A stretch of DNA of 64,000 nucleotides from Bombardia bombarda (Eukaryota; Ascomycota; Sordariomycetes; Sordariales; Lasiosphaeriaceae), in contig JAULSR010000002.1 of assembly GCA_030512295.1 (NCBI GenBank), positions 5,456,001 to 5,520,000 on the forward strand, in the 5' to 3' direction. The notes beneath the pieces were generated by a model, which worked only from the letters and a program-made list of their open reading frames with translations, was not told where the DNA came from and ran no database searches. Shown here piece by piece: positions 24,001 through 35,783 of this stretch (position 1 is the stretch's first letter; each line of letters opens with the position of its first letter). A program made the position numbers and the translations under genes.

Positions 24001-26248
24001 TCTGGAATGTATTAAATGCATTTATCGAACATACCTTAAAGAACAGAAGCTTCGCCAAGAGCAACCCTGATGCCCATATCCTCCGCGCGTTTACCACTGA
24101 TAGGTTTCCCAAAACGGTCAGAAGGTAGTATCATGACAAAGAGGAAAGGGGGAAAAGAAGAAAAGAAGAATGTCGGCAAATGATGTCTGCATGGGTCCGA
24201 GCTTATTTGCCTACCAACAACTTGGAGAGATGATGTGTTGGAACCTCGGGTATCCCTAGGGCTGCTAGGGTCTCTTTTTAATATCTATCAGACGGTCTTG
24301 TTTTCACGGGGGCTACGACCTTGGGAAACTTCTATGAGTTTCTTATATCTCAAGACTAACCTAAGAACAGTCCAGTAGATGGCTGAAACTTGGGAAACAG
24401 GGAGCAAGATAAGCTGATCAAATATTGAGAAAGTACGCCAACTTGAGTAGCCAAAGGCCATACTGGTCTATACCTAATGACTTTCAATGGCATCTATCAA
24501 CCCTCTCCAAGCATCATCTTTCATACTCCCCTCTTTATTCTGGGCCCCAACGCATTTGCATCAACATACAAGTGTGCCACAGTAGGTGTGTGTGCCTTGA
24601 GATACAGAATATGTCTTGGACTGCAATTGACATTGTGGATGATGATGATCCGGTGCAGTGGAACCCCGGGAATCCCGAATGGCAGGACACGGCAGAGCAT
24701 TGCATAGTATATGATATGAGGAAATATAGCACCTACATATATAAACATAAACACGATACTATCTTATTAACTCCCCCTTTGTTGGGCACGACGTTGGAAC
24801 TTTCCAGAAGCCAAGGTATGGTGAGTACCCAGTTCTTGTACATTCGGCTACGATAGGGGGTGAGTACGTGGGTAGTAGGTGTCCCTCTGACCGCGATCTG
24901 TTTTCTCTTCTCATCCTTCCTTACATCCCCCCTCATTCGTCTTCTATTTGGTCGACACTAAGGCAGAGACAATCGGATTTTGACAAGATGCAATGTAAGC
25001 CACCCACCCATAAAACTGCTGTCACAAGCATGCTACATACCCAGGTACCCTACTTTGGTACATAAGGTAGGTAGTGATTTTTACCTACCTATGTATCTTG
25101 GTTTGAACCTACCACCAACTTACACTACACTGCCACTACCATAAACATGGGGGAAAGCACATCCCCCTTTTTATCCACTTTTCTTTCTTCTTTCAACATT
25201 ACCCGCCCCTTTTAACCGGCTCGCATCTCGCATCCCATGCTCTACGTTCATTGGGCCGCCGCTGACTGTAAACCCAACTAACACCAACGCCATCGCCGTC
25301 GCCGTCGCCAACTACTTACTAACATGCACGACGTGCATCGTATCCACAGCAAGTGCACGACGCCCTCCTGGAAATAGGAAAAAGAGGTGCAAATCTGAAT
25401 CGCCTTACCATCTGGCTCTGCCCTAGACTGCATACATCTTGGGGTACATGGTCAGCTAGAACTAGTAACATGGGGAGGGTAAAGAGGTAGAAGGGGGGCG
25501 GTTGAAAGGGAGTCGCAGTACTAGTCCAGATGGATTCGATCGCAATTACAGCTCACGAGAAAGCTCCTAAAAAGCTTCTATCGAGGTAACGTTAAAGTAG
25601 CGACCTATTTTGACGGGTAATCTTTAAGAAGGAGTAAGCAGATGAGTAGTCAAGCAGAGTGAGTCCAAATACAGGCAGGTAGCAAGTTCGTAATCATATC
25701 GTAGGTAGTAGATATACCTACCCTAGATAGCTTAAGCAGTAATGGATATCACACCCTCATTCATACAAGACAGACAAGTAAGAAGATGATAGATATCATC
25801 GTCGTCGAGATCGAAGGAGTTTCCGGCGCAATTCCTACGCCGGTAAACAGAAAATACAGCAGACAAAACAATGCCCCTTAAGTACCGCCTAACCCCCCCT
25901 TCCACCCCTCCCTCCAGGTAATAACCAATAAATTACATATATGAGTGAATTTAAATCGTAAGGTAGGTATATAAAATTTCAATCCCATAAAAACAGCACG
26001 CCTTCCGAAGTAACAACAGCAATGATAGCTAATACGCAATGCAATGCATTCAAACCAAAGAGCCCAGACATCCACAGAAACAGAAGAAGAAGAATGAAGT
26101 AAAGGGTCCAGTTCATATAGATTAGAACAATGTAAGGTTTTCAACAAAACGTGGCGCCAGCAACAATAATAAAGCAGGTACCTAGGTAAGCAATCGAGTA
26201 AAGCAAGGTAGTAAAGTAGGTAGTAAAAATGCAAGAATGGGTATCATA
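21077..26248. other. 5.2-kb interval without a confident gene
   Basis: This lies between the lactonase start and the Lst4 stop codon. The best open frame is at 23219-23794 on the plus strand, discussed separately as an orphan. There is a triple GAAGGCTGCTGCGC-type tandem near 21679-21722, a CTCAC repeat near 22121-22138, and dense GGTA/TACC clusters near 25050-25115 and 26176-26225. The right end should contain the Lst4 3' UTR. No RNA gene or mobile element was recognised. Confidence 0.5.
23354..23794 (+). CDS. Doubtful orphan ORF (hypothetical)
   Basis: I do not recognise this protein. From the first ATG it has 146 codons, and the frame is open further upstream to 23219 with no ATG. The translation is fairly balanced in composition and has six cysteines, three of them in the last 25 residues (ending GECYLPC), with no signal peptide at this start. 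It may be the 3' exon of a larger gene, a decayed gene, or chance. No homology or intron evidence supports it, so treat it as unproven. Confidence 0.15.
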   Translation: MRRVSRVPLLQEHQTGMHTFLQLTCVRPYGTPSGYCKDQSARDNVDLWPSRIQQEAGPFDIVYVGLHSVYEKGHRAVKSLRDWLLLYRPALLHTIEVKWTEASVCPPTPTPPSGPLYYERHYLANNAIYGCHKDTFASGECYLPCS

Positions 26249-29200
26249 TCACTCAGTCAGTCCGCCGCCGCCGCTCTCCACACTCTCTAACCACCTCCTA
26301 ACGGCCTCTCTCAGCGCGCTCTCCTTATCACGAACAGGCACCTCCCTACCACCGCTACCACCGCCAAGCCCCTCCTGCTCGCGCTCCTCAATAACCTCGC
26401 GAATAATCTCCTCTAGCGCAGACAGCACCACCGTCTTGCATTGCGAACGCGGCACCTCCTGCGGCACGTGCAGCCCCCCCGGGTTATGGTGGTGATGATG
26501 ACGCCCTACCGCCTGCGACTGCAACTGCATAACAGCAGTAGTAGACGGGCTATTGCTCCTCTCCCTCCGCTTGCTCGTCGACCGCGAAGAGCGCCCCGAG
26601 CCCCCTTTGCTGCCCCCGCCATCGGCGTTTACCGCAATCACTCTCTCCACCGCCTCGACCAGCACGTCGTCGAGGTTGATCAAGCGCTCCACTTCAAACT
26701 CCTCCTTGACGCACTTCTCGTACGGAGAGCTTGGCAGCGCGACCGGCGAGAGAGGCGCCGGGCTCGACGTGTTGGCCGAGGTTGAGAGGGGCGGGACACG
26801 GTCAACGACGACGACGATGGGCTTTGGCCTCAGGAAGCGGCGATAGCGTATGCGCGTGACGGTAAACGTGGACGCGTCGGCGATGATGGCGGTGCTCATG
26901 TCCACCCACCTTCCAGCAGCGCCCATTTCGGCAGCCGGAATGGCGTTGTGCGACAAGGGTGGAGTTGGTTCGGCGCGCATCGATGCCTTGACTTGCTCTA
27001 TCAGCCCATCCTGCACGGGCAAGGCTTGTAGGACAAAGTCTGGGTGGTAATGTTGCAGCCAGCCGGCCACGTTCAGGGGTATATCCCTATCTATGGATAT
27101 ATGGGCCGACTGTTCGAACGCGTCGAATGCTGTGCCGAACCCTAGAGTAGAAAGATAGCCGCTGCTCGATGGAGAGCTCACGGCAGTCTCAAACGAGGTG
27201 ATGTAGTCAGGGAACGGGATATCCACATCAATAACCCCGTCGTCTTGGTTGATCGACGTCTTGACCGGAGATTCAAAGGCTCCGGAGGGATCTGGAGTCC
27301 GTTGCGCCTTTTGTATGCTACCCCTACGCTGGGCTATATCCTGACCATCACCCAGGGCTTCACCACGTAAAGGCGCAGAACCTTCCCCTTCGTCTGTGAC
27401 AGGAGACCCCGCAGAACTTTCTGGCTTCTTGGCAGAATCTTTGCTCAGTTGGTATTCCAGCATCGGCCCAGAGGTTGGGCCCGCTTGATTGAAGCTGGGC
27501 TTTACCGGCGAAGACAAACTCCCATTCTGTCCGCTGCCAGGGATACTGCTCTTCACTCCCGACGCCGTTGAGTCTCTTCGGCGCGTACTCCAAAAGCCAC
27601 TGATGACACTCCCCCACCTGGAACTTTGTTTAGACTCCCCGCTTGCGGGACTGTGAGGCCCGCCGCTGTCTTCCCTTGTGATCCGTTTTAGATCGTCTGT
27701 AGCAACACTAATCCCGCTACCGGCACGGCCGTGGGAAAAGATTTCTGCTTGGTGAGGGGTGGAGAAGTGCGGAATACTAGTTTCGGGAGTGACTGTTCCA
27801 GTCGTGGCAACACTGCTTTTTCGCGCGGCCGAGTCACTCCCACGCATTGGTAGATGTGTTGTTCTTATAGAGGCTGCATCTGATGCTCGCCTTTCGTGTC
27901 TGCCTTCCATACTCAAGTGCGCCAGGGGCGGGGGATAGCGCCTCCACGAGCGTATTGCGACTGGAGACTGAGATTACGAGAATGAGACGTTCGGAAAGGC
28001 CCAGTTCGTCGATTTATTTTCCGGCGCAATGATTCCTCCTTAAGAATAGGGACAACGTATGAGGGGGGTGACTGTGAGAATGTCCCCAGTGATGCCGATG
28101 TGCTCGGTCGGTGAGTCCGAATTCCGGGAAGTTGTTGAGAAGCAGGCAAGAAGGCAGCGAGGAGGAAGATTAATCGTCGCGCAGCGATCTTGTCATGGGC
28201 CATGATGATGGTACGAGCAGGGACTGAGGCGTCCTCCTCAGCTCTTCCTCTCTGTTGGACCAAGTGACGACGGCGATACGATGCTGGACTCAGGGCCTGA
28301 AGCCAGTCGGTATGTGTTGCAAGAAAGCCCGTCAACAGGTTAAAAAAGAAGTCCTGCTCTCTACCATCTGCCCACTTTGCTACCCATCGAGTCTCCTCAC
28401 GCCATATGGGCCAACGATTTTGCCCGGTAACAACCCGAGCAGCTCGGATACCAGCCACGATCCTAGTCTTCGCGGCGTCAACTTCAAGACTGATGTTCCA
28501 GTTGTCAAGCAAACAATTAGGAACCAGCGAGACAAGTTTCGCATTTGTTTTTGGGGCCTTGATTGGTGGGCCGTCCTCGCTCCGCCGGCCTGATTGCGAT
28601 GGGTTCCGGGATATCTGACTGGGTACTATGGTTGGAAGCGGATCCGGCGAAGAGAGATCGGCCTGCTTCAGCAACGCAGTTAAAGCAGCAGCGACAACGG
28701 ACTGTAAATGGTTCAATGTCCGCATGATGATATCCCAGTGTTGAGTAATAGCATCAATCTGGTCTTCCATGTCACTTCCAAATGATGTCTCAAACGACTC
28801 GGATCCATAGCCGCCCTGACCAACAACAGTCCAGCCCGACGGCCGGGTGGAGTTGAAGGATGAGGGAAATGAGTCTTGCTCTGAGTATGAGCTTGGTCCC
28901 CGGAAAGCTGACCTCATCGTGGCGGCTGGCGTGGAGTGGGAAGAAGTTGCAGGTAGATTAATGACTAGGGCAACGGCATACATGGGTATCCTTTTCTGCT
29001 TTGGCTGCGGCTTCTTCTTCTTGATCTTTGGGTCGTCTGTGTGTTGCGGGAAAGGATAGCCACTGCTGTCTTCCAAGAAAGGACCAGAAGGGCTGATGAC
29101 GTCCTCGTCGGTTGGCAAGTTCACAGGGAACAGCCTTGTCACTAGGATCTTTTTACGGTCTTGGATACGGCTTGTTGCGCCTGGAGTTGGAGGCATGGCA

Positions 29201-30006
29201 AAGGGAGGGGCGCCTTCTGATGAAAACGACTGCGAGAGCCTGCTCGACCGCATACTGGATCTGCCGATAGAACCCCGCCCATCGTTGACTATAGCCGTGT
29301 TCTCAGTTACTCGAGTCTCGCACGGGACAACATGGACCTTTGCCGAGGTTCCCTTGTATGCCATGAGCTCCGAGTTGCCAAAGATACAGCTAGAAAATGT
29401 CGCTAGTTCCTCGCGGTATTCCCGCCACATGCGTTGAGATTCGCTCTCGACGTAGCCCTGGTTGCGGCCATAGACCGAAGGCCTCCCGTCGAAGGCACCT
29501 TGCCTGATCTTTGGACTGGCCGGTTGGATGACAATAGGGCGCTGACCATGACCGACGCTGGATTTTCGAGGAGAGGTCGGGGCACGTCGCGCCTCCTGAA
29601 TAGAGTAGTGCGAGGACGAGCCGACCGTTGCGGAAGGGCGATCCGCCGGAGGGGGCGGAGGGGGCGGTGGGGCTTGACTGTCGTACAGCAAAGAGGCCGA
29701 CATGGATCCTAAGGCGTCCTGCATGATAATGATGCGAACATCGCGCACGTCGAGCTCGATGTCGCCATTATAGTCGAATGCATTCGACGATGAACCCACG
29801 GGGATTGATGAGACGTTGGACAGGGGAAACACTTGGTTGAGGCGATGTTCATAGAGATCCTGCGGGTCGGGAAACAGCAGGTTTCGCGTGTGGATGTCTT
29901 CCTGCACAGACTCGAGGGACGATACGGGCTTGTGCGACGCGGTCTGGGGGGAGGGAGGAGCCCCGACCCCAGAGGCGGCGCCAAGGTTGAAGAGCTTCCC
30001 GAGCAT
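26249..30006 (-). CDS. lst4: Lst4/folliculin-interacting (FNIP) protein, reading frame interrupted
   Basis: In yeast, Lst4 pairs with Lst7 (folliculin) at the vacuole as a GAP for the Rag-type GTPase Gtr2, helping amino acids activate TORC1. The 5' frame (30006-27913, 697 codons from MLGKLFNLG) has the FNIP N-terminal signature (DVRDVRIIIMQDALG at about residues 87-101), a proline run, then RMWREYREELATFSS and YAVALVINLPATS. The middle includes LVPNCLLDNWNISLEVD. It stops at TGA 27915-27913. The next frame (-1) is open from there to 26249 and carries the C-terminal FNIP region (YHPDFVLQALPVQ, RWVDMSTAIIAD, TVTRIRYRRFLRP), so the two parts form one protein of about 1,250 aa. No good intron bridges the break, and no slippery heptamer is visible. 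A missing base in the assembly or a real frameshift is likelier than two genes. Confidence 0.8.
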
Positions 30007-33000
30007 CGCCCGACGCAAACGGCGACGGTAACGACGAAGATGACGCGTAGTGGACCGATATCAGAGAACGTTCTTTAAGCGTTTTCGATAAGCCGCGCGC
30101 AAACACTTTTCTTCGTCAGCACTTTGCGACGGCAGTCGCCTGCCGGACTGGCATCGTCGTTGGATGAGTCGCGGTTTGGTGAGAGAAAAGGGAGAAGGGC
30201 GAGGGGCGCGGGTGACGAGTGCGGGATGGTAGTAGTGATGCGAAGTATTCTGGTGGTGGTGGTGGTGGTGAGAGTGGACCAGCCCTAGGTCTGTCTGTGG
30301 CTTCAAAGGAGGCGCGAGAGCCAGTTCCAGAGACTCGAAGAGAGATGCGCCAAGGCCTCGCGCCGTTGCGCTTTTGCTTTACTTGAAAAAGGACGGTCAA
30401 GTCCCGGCCGGTGAGCAACAGCCCATCGAGGAGGAGGAGGCAGTGAAGGTCTGTCTCTCGCCTTGTTGGGTCTTGGGGGATCAGCGCGGACAGACGATAG
30501 GTCCACGAAGGGTGACGCCGCTCATTTGCACGCTGTGACCCGGGGCGCAGGAGTCCCAGAAGGTAAGGTATATAAAGGGATTGCAGAGTGTATTTGCGCG
30601 ACACCAGATGGCAAGTGTACCCACGCCCGTCACATAGAACTATATTTTTATGGTGTCAGGCACAAGCAACCACACCGGAAATGTCTGGTCTGCATCGCGT
30701 AGAGGACTTACCGATGAGACGGCCAGGTGGTGCTAGGGGCTGCTAGGGGGGCTTGCTAGAGGTGTCTAGGTGGGCTTGGCCACGCACAGCAAGCAAGCAC
30801 AGCAAGGCACAATTGCGCAAGGGACAGACGGGATAGGAAAAAGAAACGAAGGCACAGTCTCAACAGCAGTGCTGGTGAGGTATTGTTTGTTCTGCGAGGA
30901 CCGCCATGAGCGACGGGGTTCCATGTTTGTCACGTCAAACCTGCGGGGGAGCGGTACCTGCGAGTTGTGTAGGGTCGGAATGGAATGGCGGTGACGGCGG
31001 GCGACCTGATGGATGGCCGATGGCCGCTGGCCGCTCGCTGGCCGCTGGTCGCTGGCTGGCGCGGGCGGCACACCGAGACCCCAAGAAATGCCCCACTGTA
31101 ACGAGAGTGGGACGCGGTACCTGGGCCCAGATTCCAACATGGATCGATCCATGGGGTTTCGATGCACGTCTTCCACTACCCAACAAGGAAGCAACGAGTG
31201 GGAATTACAGCTTTCCGAGGCTGCCATTTCCTTTTGCCAGCAGTCGTCTTTCTGCCCATTCTCAACACACGCCTTGTTTGAGTGTACAATAATATGCAGC
31301 TGTCTCATGTTTTCTTCCATCTTGGACAGAGAAGAAGAGAGCGCGAGGTGTCCATGACGGTAACTCGCCTATACCTAGGCTCCAGGCTGTGTGTAGCGCG
31401 GTACTGATTAGCGCCAGAGGGGTTTGGCTTGGCTTGACTCTTGGCCCCGGTTAGTTACCGCGTGCTAAGAAGAGGCTACCAGGATCCAGGCTGTTGCGGT
31501 TGTTATGGTGAAGGCTGCTGTTGGTGGGTTTCTGGAATCCAAATTGACGAACGGCTGTTTTTATTACTTAGAATAGTACATAGAGCGAGCGCAATTCATA
31601 CTGGCACAACCGGATATTTGGATTGGAGAGGATCTGAAATACCACGTTCAGCTTTAATATTTCATCGTTCCCTGCTTGTCCAGAGCGCGACAGACAGTTG
31701 ACCAGCTTACCAGTCAACATACCAGACAACGAGGGGGAGGGAAGGAGGCTCGAAGGGAGGAGGAGGAGGGGCGTTCCTTGAGAATGGACCCGGCCACCGG
31801 TCAGTGGCTCCTTTCGTACGCTCCCGACAACTTCACATGATCGACGACGAAGCTCTTTCTTTGTGTGCGAATTGGGTTGGTGGATGAAGACGTTCTTCTA
31901 GAATTTGGATTTAACAATGATGTCCTCAATCAGGAACTTTCGAAGCTACTATCGTCGATCATATCACCATCTTATTTTTTGGGCAGCAAATCTTTCCAAT
32001 TGGGAATTAGAGATTGTCATTGAACCCCGCCATCTTTCCCACCACATCCCACCTCCACTCCGCGCCGGTCAACCCCCCATCCCAGCAGCCCAGCTCGAGC
32101 CCAGGCACACACGAGGTACTTAACCTTAGTCAAGCTGAGACTCGGATCTGAAGCCCGAAGACTACCGAGACATGGGGGAATGGACTCAACGGCGATTTAT
32201 AAACATTATATTCGCTAGCCGCATGGTTCTTCCGCGCGCGTCTCAACTCTCAAGGGTCTCAGCCGTGCGCGCCTTCTACTACAGTACCTCGAGTACTTGT
32301 CTGCATCCTGACTCCCTGAGGCGGGTATCAATGATTCTCCATTGCCAGCTTCCTTACGTACCCTGAGCTCTGATCTACACAGTACTATCCTCCTTCCTAA
32401 TTCAATTCACCGTCTCAAAAGCTCACCGCCACAAAATATCTGCTACAGACTGCACTGCCCGTGTCCCAAAATACCTGGTCAAGATGCACAGATCTTGCAT
32501 CCCTGAGGTGTTTTCTTTTTATCACACTCGTGCATCTTCGTTCCGAGTTTGTCTGTCTCCAGCCCCAAGCCGGCGGCTTAACACTAGCACCCCTATTATT
32601 GCATTCCTATCCGTGTGAAGCCACCAAGGCTAGCTGAGCCGTTCTGCTTTCAAAGCACCTTGACCTTTTTTTTTTTCAAGTGGAAATAACCTCAGCCTAC
32701 CACTACTCCTCACACCGTAACACGCCGACATGTCGTCTGCATCATTCCATAGTGCAGCTTGTAGTCCAGGCCCCCTACCTTAAGTCACTTACATAGATTC
32801 CCCCTCCCCTCCACAGCCTAGCATCAACCGCTCCACAAAAACCCCATGATGCTCCCCTTGCAACATGCAACACCAATGGCACACCAGCCAATGACGTGCA
32901 GCGAAGTTGGTCAAAGACAGCCCAACGAGGAAACCATGACCCAGCTGAGAGTCTAAGATATCGTGAGAGGGGTTGTCTGTCTGCCGTTGACAATGTCGAC

Positions 33001-34199
33001 ATATGTAACTACCTTAGACTACTGACCTATCGCCTCCCCTCTCACTTCCCTCTCCCACCTCCCCGCTCTGTGCGCTGCAACAACACAACCAAAGGAGGGG
33101 TCCGCAGAGCCTCTCTCTCTACCAAATACCGGGTACACATATATTCCACCCCTCTTCTCCCCTCCCTTCCCTCCTTTCCTACAAAACTGCTCAAGAAACC
33201 AGTAGTGGTTGTCAGCAAGTAGTACGCACACAGTAGTAGTAAGAACGAGGGGTTAATAAACAGTAAATAATTCGATTAAGAAAGGGAATCAGTACCTTTT
33301 GGCAGTAAAACAACTCCTTGAAAGATACACGATATTACTTCCCACACCTAGCGCCCCCCCTCCCCCTTTCCCCTTCCCCCTCCCCCGCAACATTAGTACC
33401 TGAGTCTAGACTAGACCAGTAGAGAAAGGTATGTGTCGCGTACTCTACCTACGCATGTAATCTGTACTATGTACTGCCACAGTATTTTGATGCGACATAT
33501 ATACAGCACTTACATACCTACTAAAAGACAGACCAAATAAGCGACAACGGCGCGCAAATAAACCCTCTTAAACCCTCGGCCACGGTTCCGGGTGGGATCT
33601 ACCCTACCCACCTGCACAAGGAGAACAATAAACAAAACCATAGGCAGACGAAACCATAGCAGCAATTCGCCTCGAACTGGCGCTTCCGATTTCACTGCCT
33701 GTTTATATATATCGAGAACGGAAAAATCAGAAGATCATGAACTACACACAAGATTGACGATAACACCAGTGCTCGTACCGGTCCTGCCGCCGCCCACACC
33801 ACTGTTTGTTCCTGCTGCTGCTGCTCCTGTCGCTCCTGTCGTTGTTTGCTGCAAGTGCCGAAGTCCTGACCGCCATATGCGGTGAGATGATTAGCATCGC
33901 CTGGGTAGCACAAGCCAATAGGATGCAATAAATGCATGTCGAAGATGCCGTAACTGATTTCGGTCTTTTTTTTTTTCCCCTTTTCGCTCAAAAAGGAAAA
34001 CTAGTCGAGACCAACAACACAACAAGTTGTGGGAAACAATATTTATGTTCGTTGTGCTGGCGAGGCTTGCAGGAAAAGTGAGGGTGGTGCAACACTGGTC
34101 GGTCGGTCGGTCGGTCGGTCGGTCGGTCGTGGTCATTTTGCTAGAGAGAGGTGAGTCGACAGACGGTCCCTCTCTCCTTTCCCCGGGAGGGCACACACG
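30007..34199. other. 4.2-kb interval between Lst4 and the CDF transporter
   Basis: No confident gene. It holds the Lst4 promoter and leader (a GGT/CAC triplet run near 30250-30270 lies in the leader side) and the 3' UTR of the CDF gene on the right. A CTGGCCG-type tandem array occurs near 31009-31060. A 184-codon minus-strand ORF at 30766-31320 overlaps that array and looks spurious. A CCCCT-rich patch lies near 33353-33390. Confidence 0.5.
34097..34128. repeat. (GGTC)8 tetranucleotide repeat
   Basis: Eight perfect GGTC units on the plus strand. They lie about 70 nt beyond the stop codon of the minus-strand CDF transporter, so they probably sit in its 3' UTR (as GACC repeats in the transcript). 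Confidence 0.9.
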
Positions 34200-35783
34200 T
34201 CACAGCTCGGACAACGTGCTGCAGCAGCTCAGATTCCTGCACTGGCCCTTGCCGCAAATCATCTGACACGACGATGAGGCCAGCTTCCTCTGCCGTACAT
34301 GAGGGACGCTGGTGGTGGTTGAGGGCAGACTTTCGCTGCTGTCCGTGGGTGAGGGTGATGGCGCGAGAAGTTCGGGCTGGAGCGTTGCCGAGTGGACCCC
34401 GTATGCGTGAAGACACTCACTAATTGTCTTTGCCTTGTCCGTGAAGTCGGCAATGCTCGGGTTAGAGACGACGATGTGGGCTGTGGCTATGGCCTTTTTC
34501 TGATCGAGCCGCCATATGTGCAGCTCGTGAACGGACTCGACTCCTGGAATCTGTAACTGGTCAAAAATATACTGAGGGATTTGGAAGCCTTGGTCATTGT
34601 AAATAGGGGAGGATGGGGGCTCTCATACCTTCTCAAGGTCGTGTCTGACATCGTCAACGTTTACTCCCAAGGGTGCACTCTGAAGGAGAATGGCGCCGCT
34701 ACTTTTGAGGAGCGGTACCGCAGTGAGAAATATCATGAACGATATGAACATGCTGATGCCGGGATCGGCGTAGAAACGTGCCGGCGATGACGTGAACCAT
34801 ATCAAAAGGGCGGCGACGATGACCCCCAGGTTGTTGAGTGCGTCGCCGATAACGTGAATCAGAACCCCTAGCATGCCAAAATCTCGCCCAGGATGGATGA
34901 GCTTGGAAGACATGACGTGGCGATGGCCAGTATGGGCGTCGAGGGGCTGTGTCTGTAGTTAGCTTATTGCCATCATCCACTCTTAAAAGAATCGGTTCCG
35001 GAAGCCTAGCTTACCGTCAAATCGTCCCATCCCAACCCCAGGCCGCTATCGGTATCGCGTGCACCCTCTAGACCGGAACTGATGCTATTTCCCCCAGAAT
35101 GATCGGCGTGGCTATGGCCATGGTCGTGATGTTCTATATGAAGCGAGTCAATCTCGTAGCCGAGGAAATGTCGTATATCCCTTGGTACTCACCGTGTAGA
35201 AAAGCAGCACTAATGATATTCAAAGCGAGCCCCACGCATCCCATGATGAGAACCAGTCTCGGATCTTCAACCTCTTTTACCGATATAAACCTCTCGATGG
35301 ACTGAAGCAATATGCTTATGCCCAGGGCTATCAGGAATACACCATTGAAGAAGGCACCGAGAGGTTGAGCCCGTTGCCAGCCGAATGAGAGGTCGTTAGG
35401 AGATTCTCCTCGCTCTGATATCTGACCACCGGTTAGTTGCGATACTCCACTTGTGGGTTAACAAAGATAGGATATGGCTCACTATAATGGCGGCTAAGGC
35501 CACTACAAAACTAAGTAAGTCGTTCATCTGACCTAAACGTTAGTAGTCATGACCTTCATCGTGTTGGGATATTTGTAACATCGCTACCTACGTAATGAAA
35601 GGAGTCGGCCATGAGAGCCAGACTTTTCGTCTTATAAGCAACTGAAGAGAGGTAAGGTCAGTTATACTGGCACCGAGAATGGCCGGACAGTGAGGGCTGA
35701 CCGGCAAGCTCAGACACGAAAAAGGCGAATGATATGACGATGGTTGCCGTGAGTCTCTGCTTTGCCCCGAGCTTGAATGCCAT
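34200..35783 (-). CDS. CDF-family zinc transporter (Zrc1/Cot1-like)
   Basis: Seven exons: 35783-35702, 35641-35592, 35527-35483, 35421-35193, 35133-35015, 34952-34629 and 34571-34200, 406 aa. Cation diffusion facilitators exchange cytosolic Zn2+ for H+; the yeast Zrc1/Cot1 relatives load the vacuole. Both metal-site motifs are present: HYMND in TM2 (residues 43-47) and HVIGD in TM5 (208-212). A His-rich cytosolic loop (HEHHDHGHSH, residues 135-144) and conserved ISERGESPNDLSFGWQRAQ pieces support the Zrc1/Cot1 branch. The C-terminal domain contains VHELHIWRLDQ and ends in a Cys-rich tail (CGKGQC, SCC). The start MAFKLGAKQR is typical of the family. Six introns of 57-64 nt make it the most intron-dense gene in the window. 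Vacuolar location is inferred from family. Confidence 0.92.

Noticed and set aside
26249..30006. Interpretation of the Lst4 region as two separate genes
   Set aside because: The two frames abut exactly, lie on the same strand and carry complementary FNIP regions. The second has no leader or promoter space, although this should be confirmed with transcripts.
30766..31320. 184-codon minus-strand ORF with a genuine ATG between Lst4 and the CDF gene
   Set aside because: It overlaps a CTGGCCG-type tandem array, its translation is biased by that repeat (Ala/Ser/Gln/Arg-Pro), and no domain is visible.
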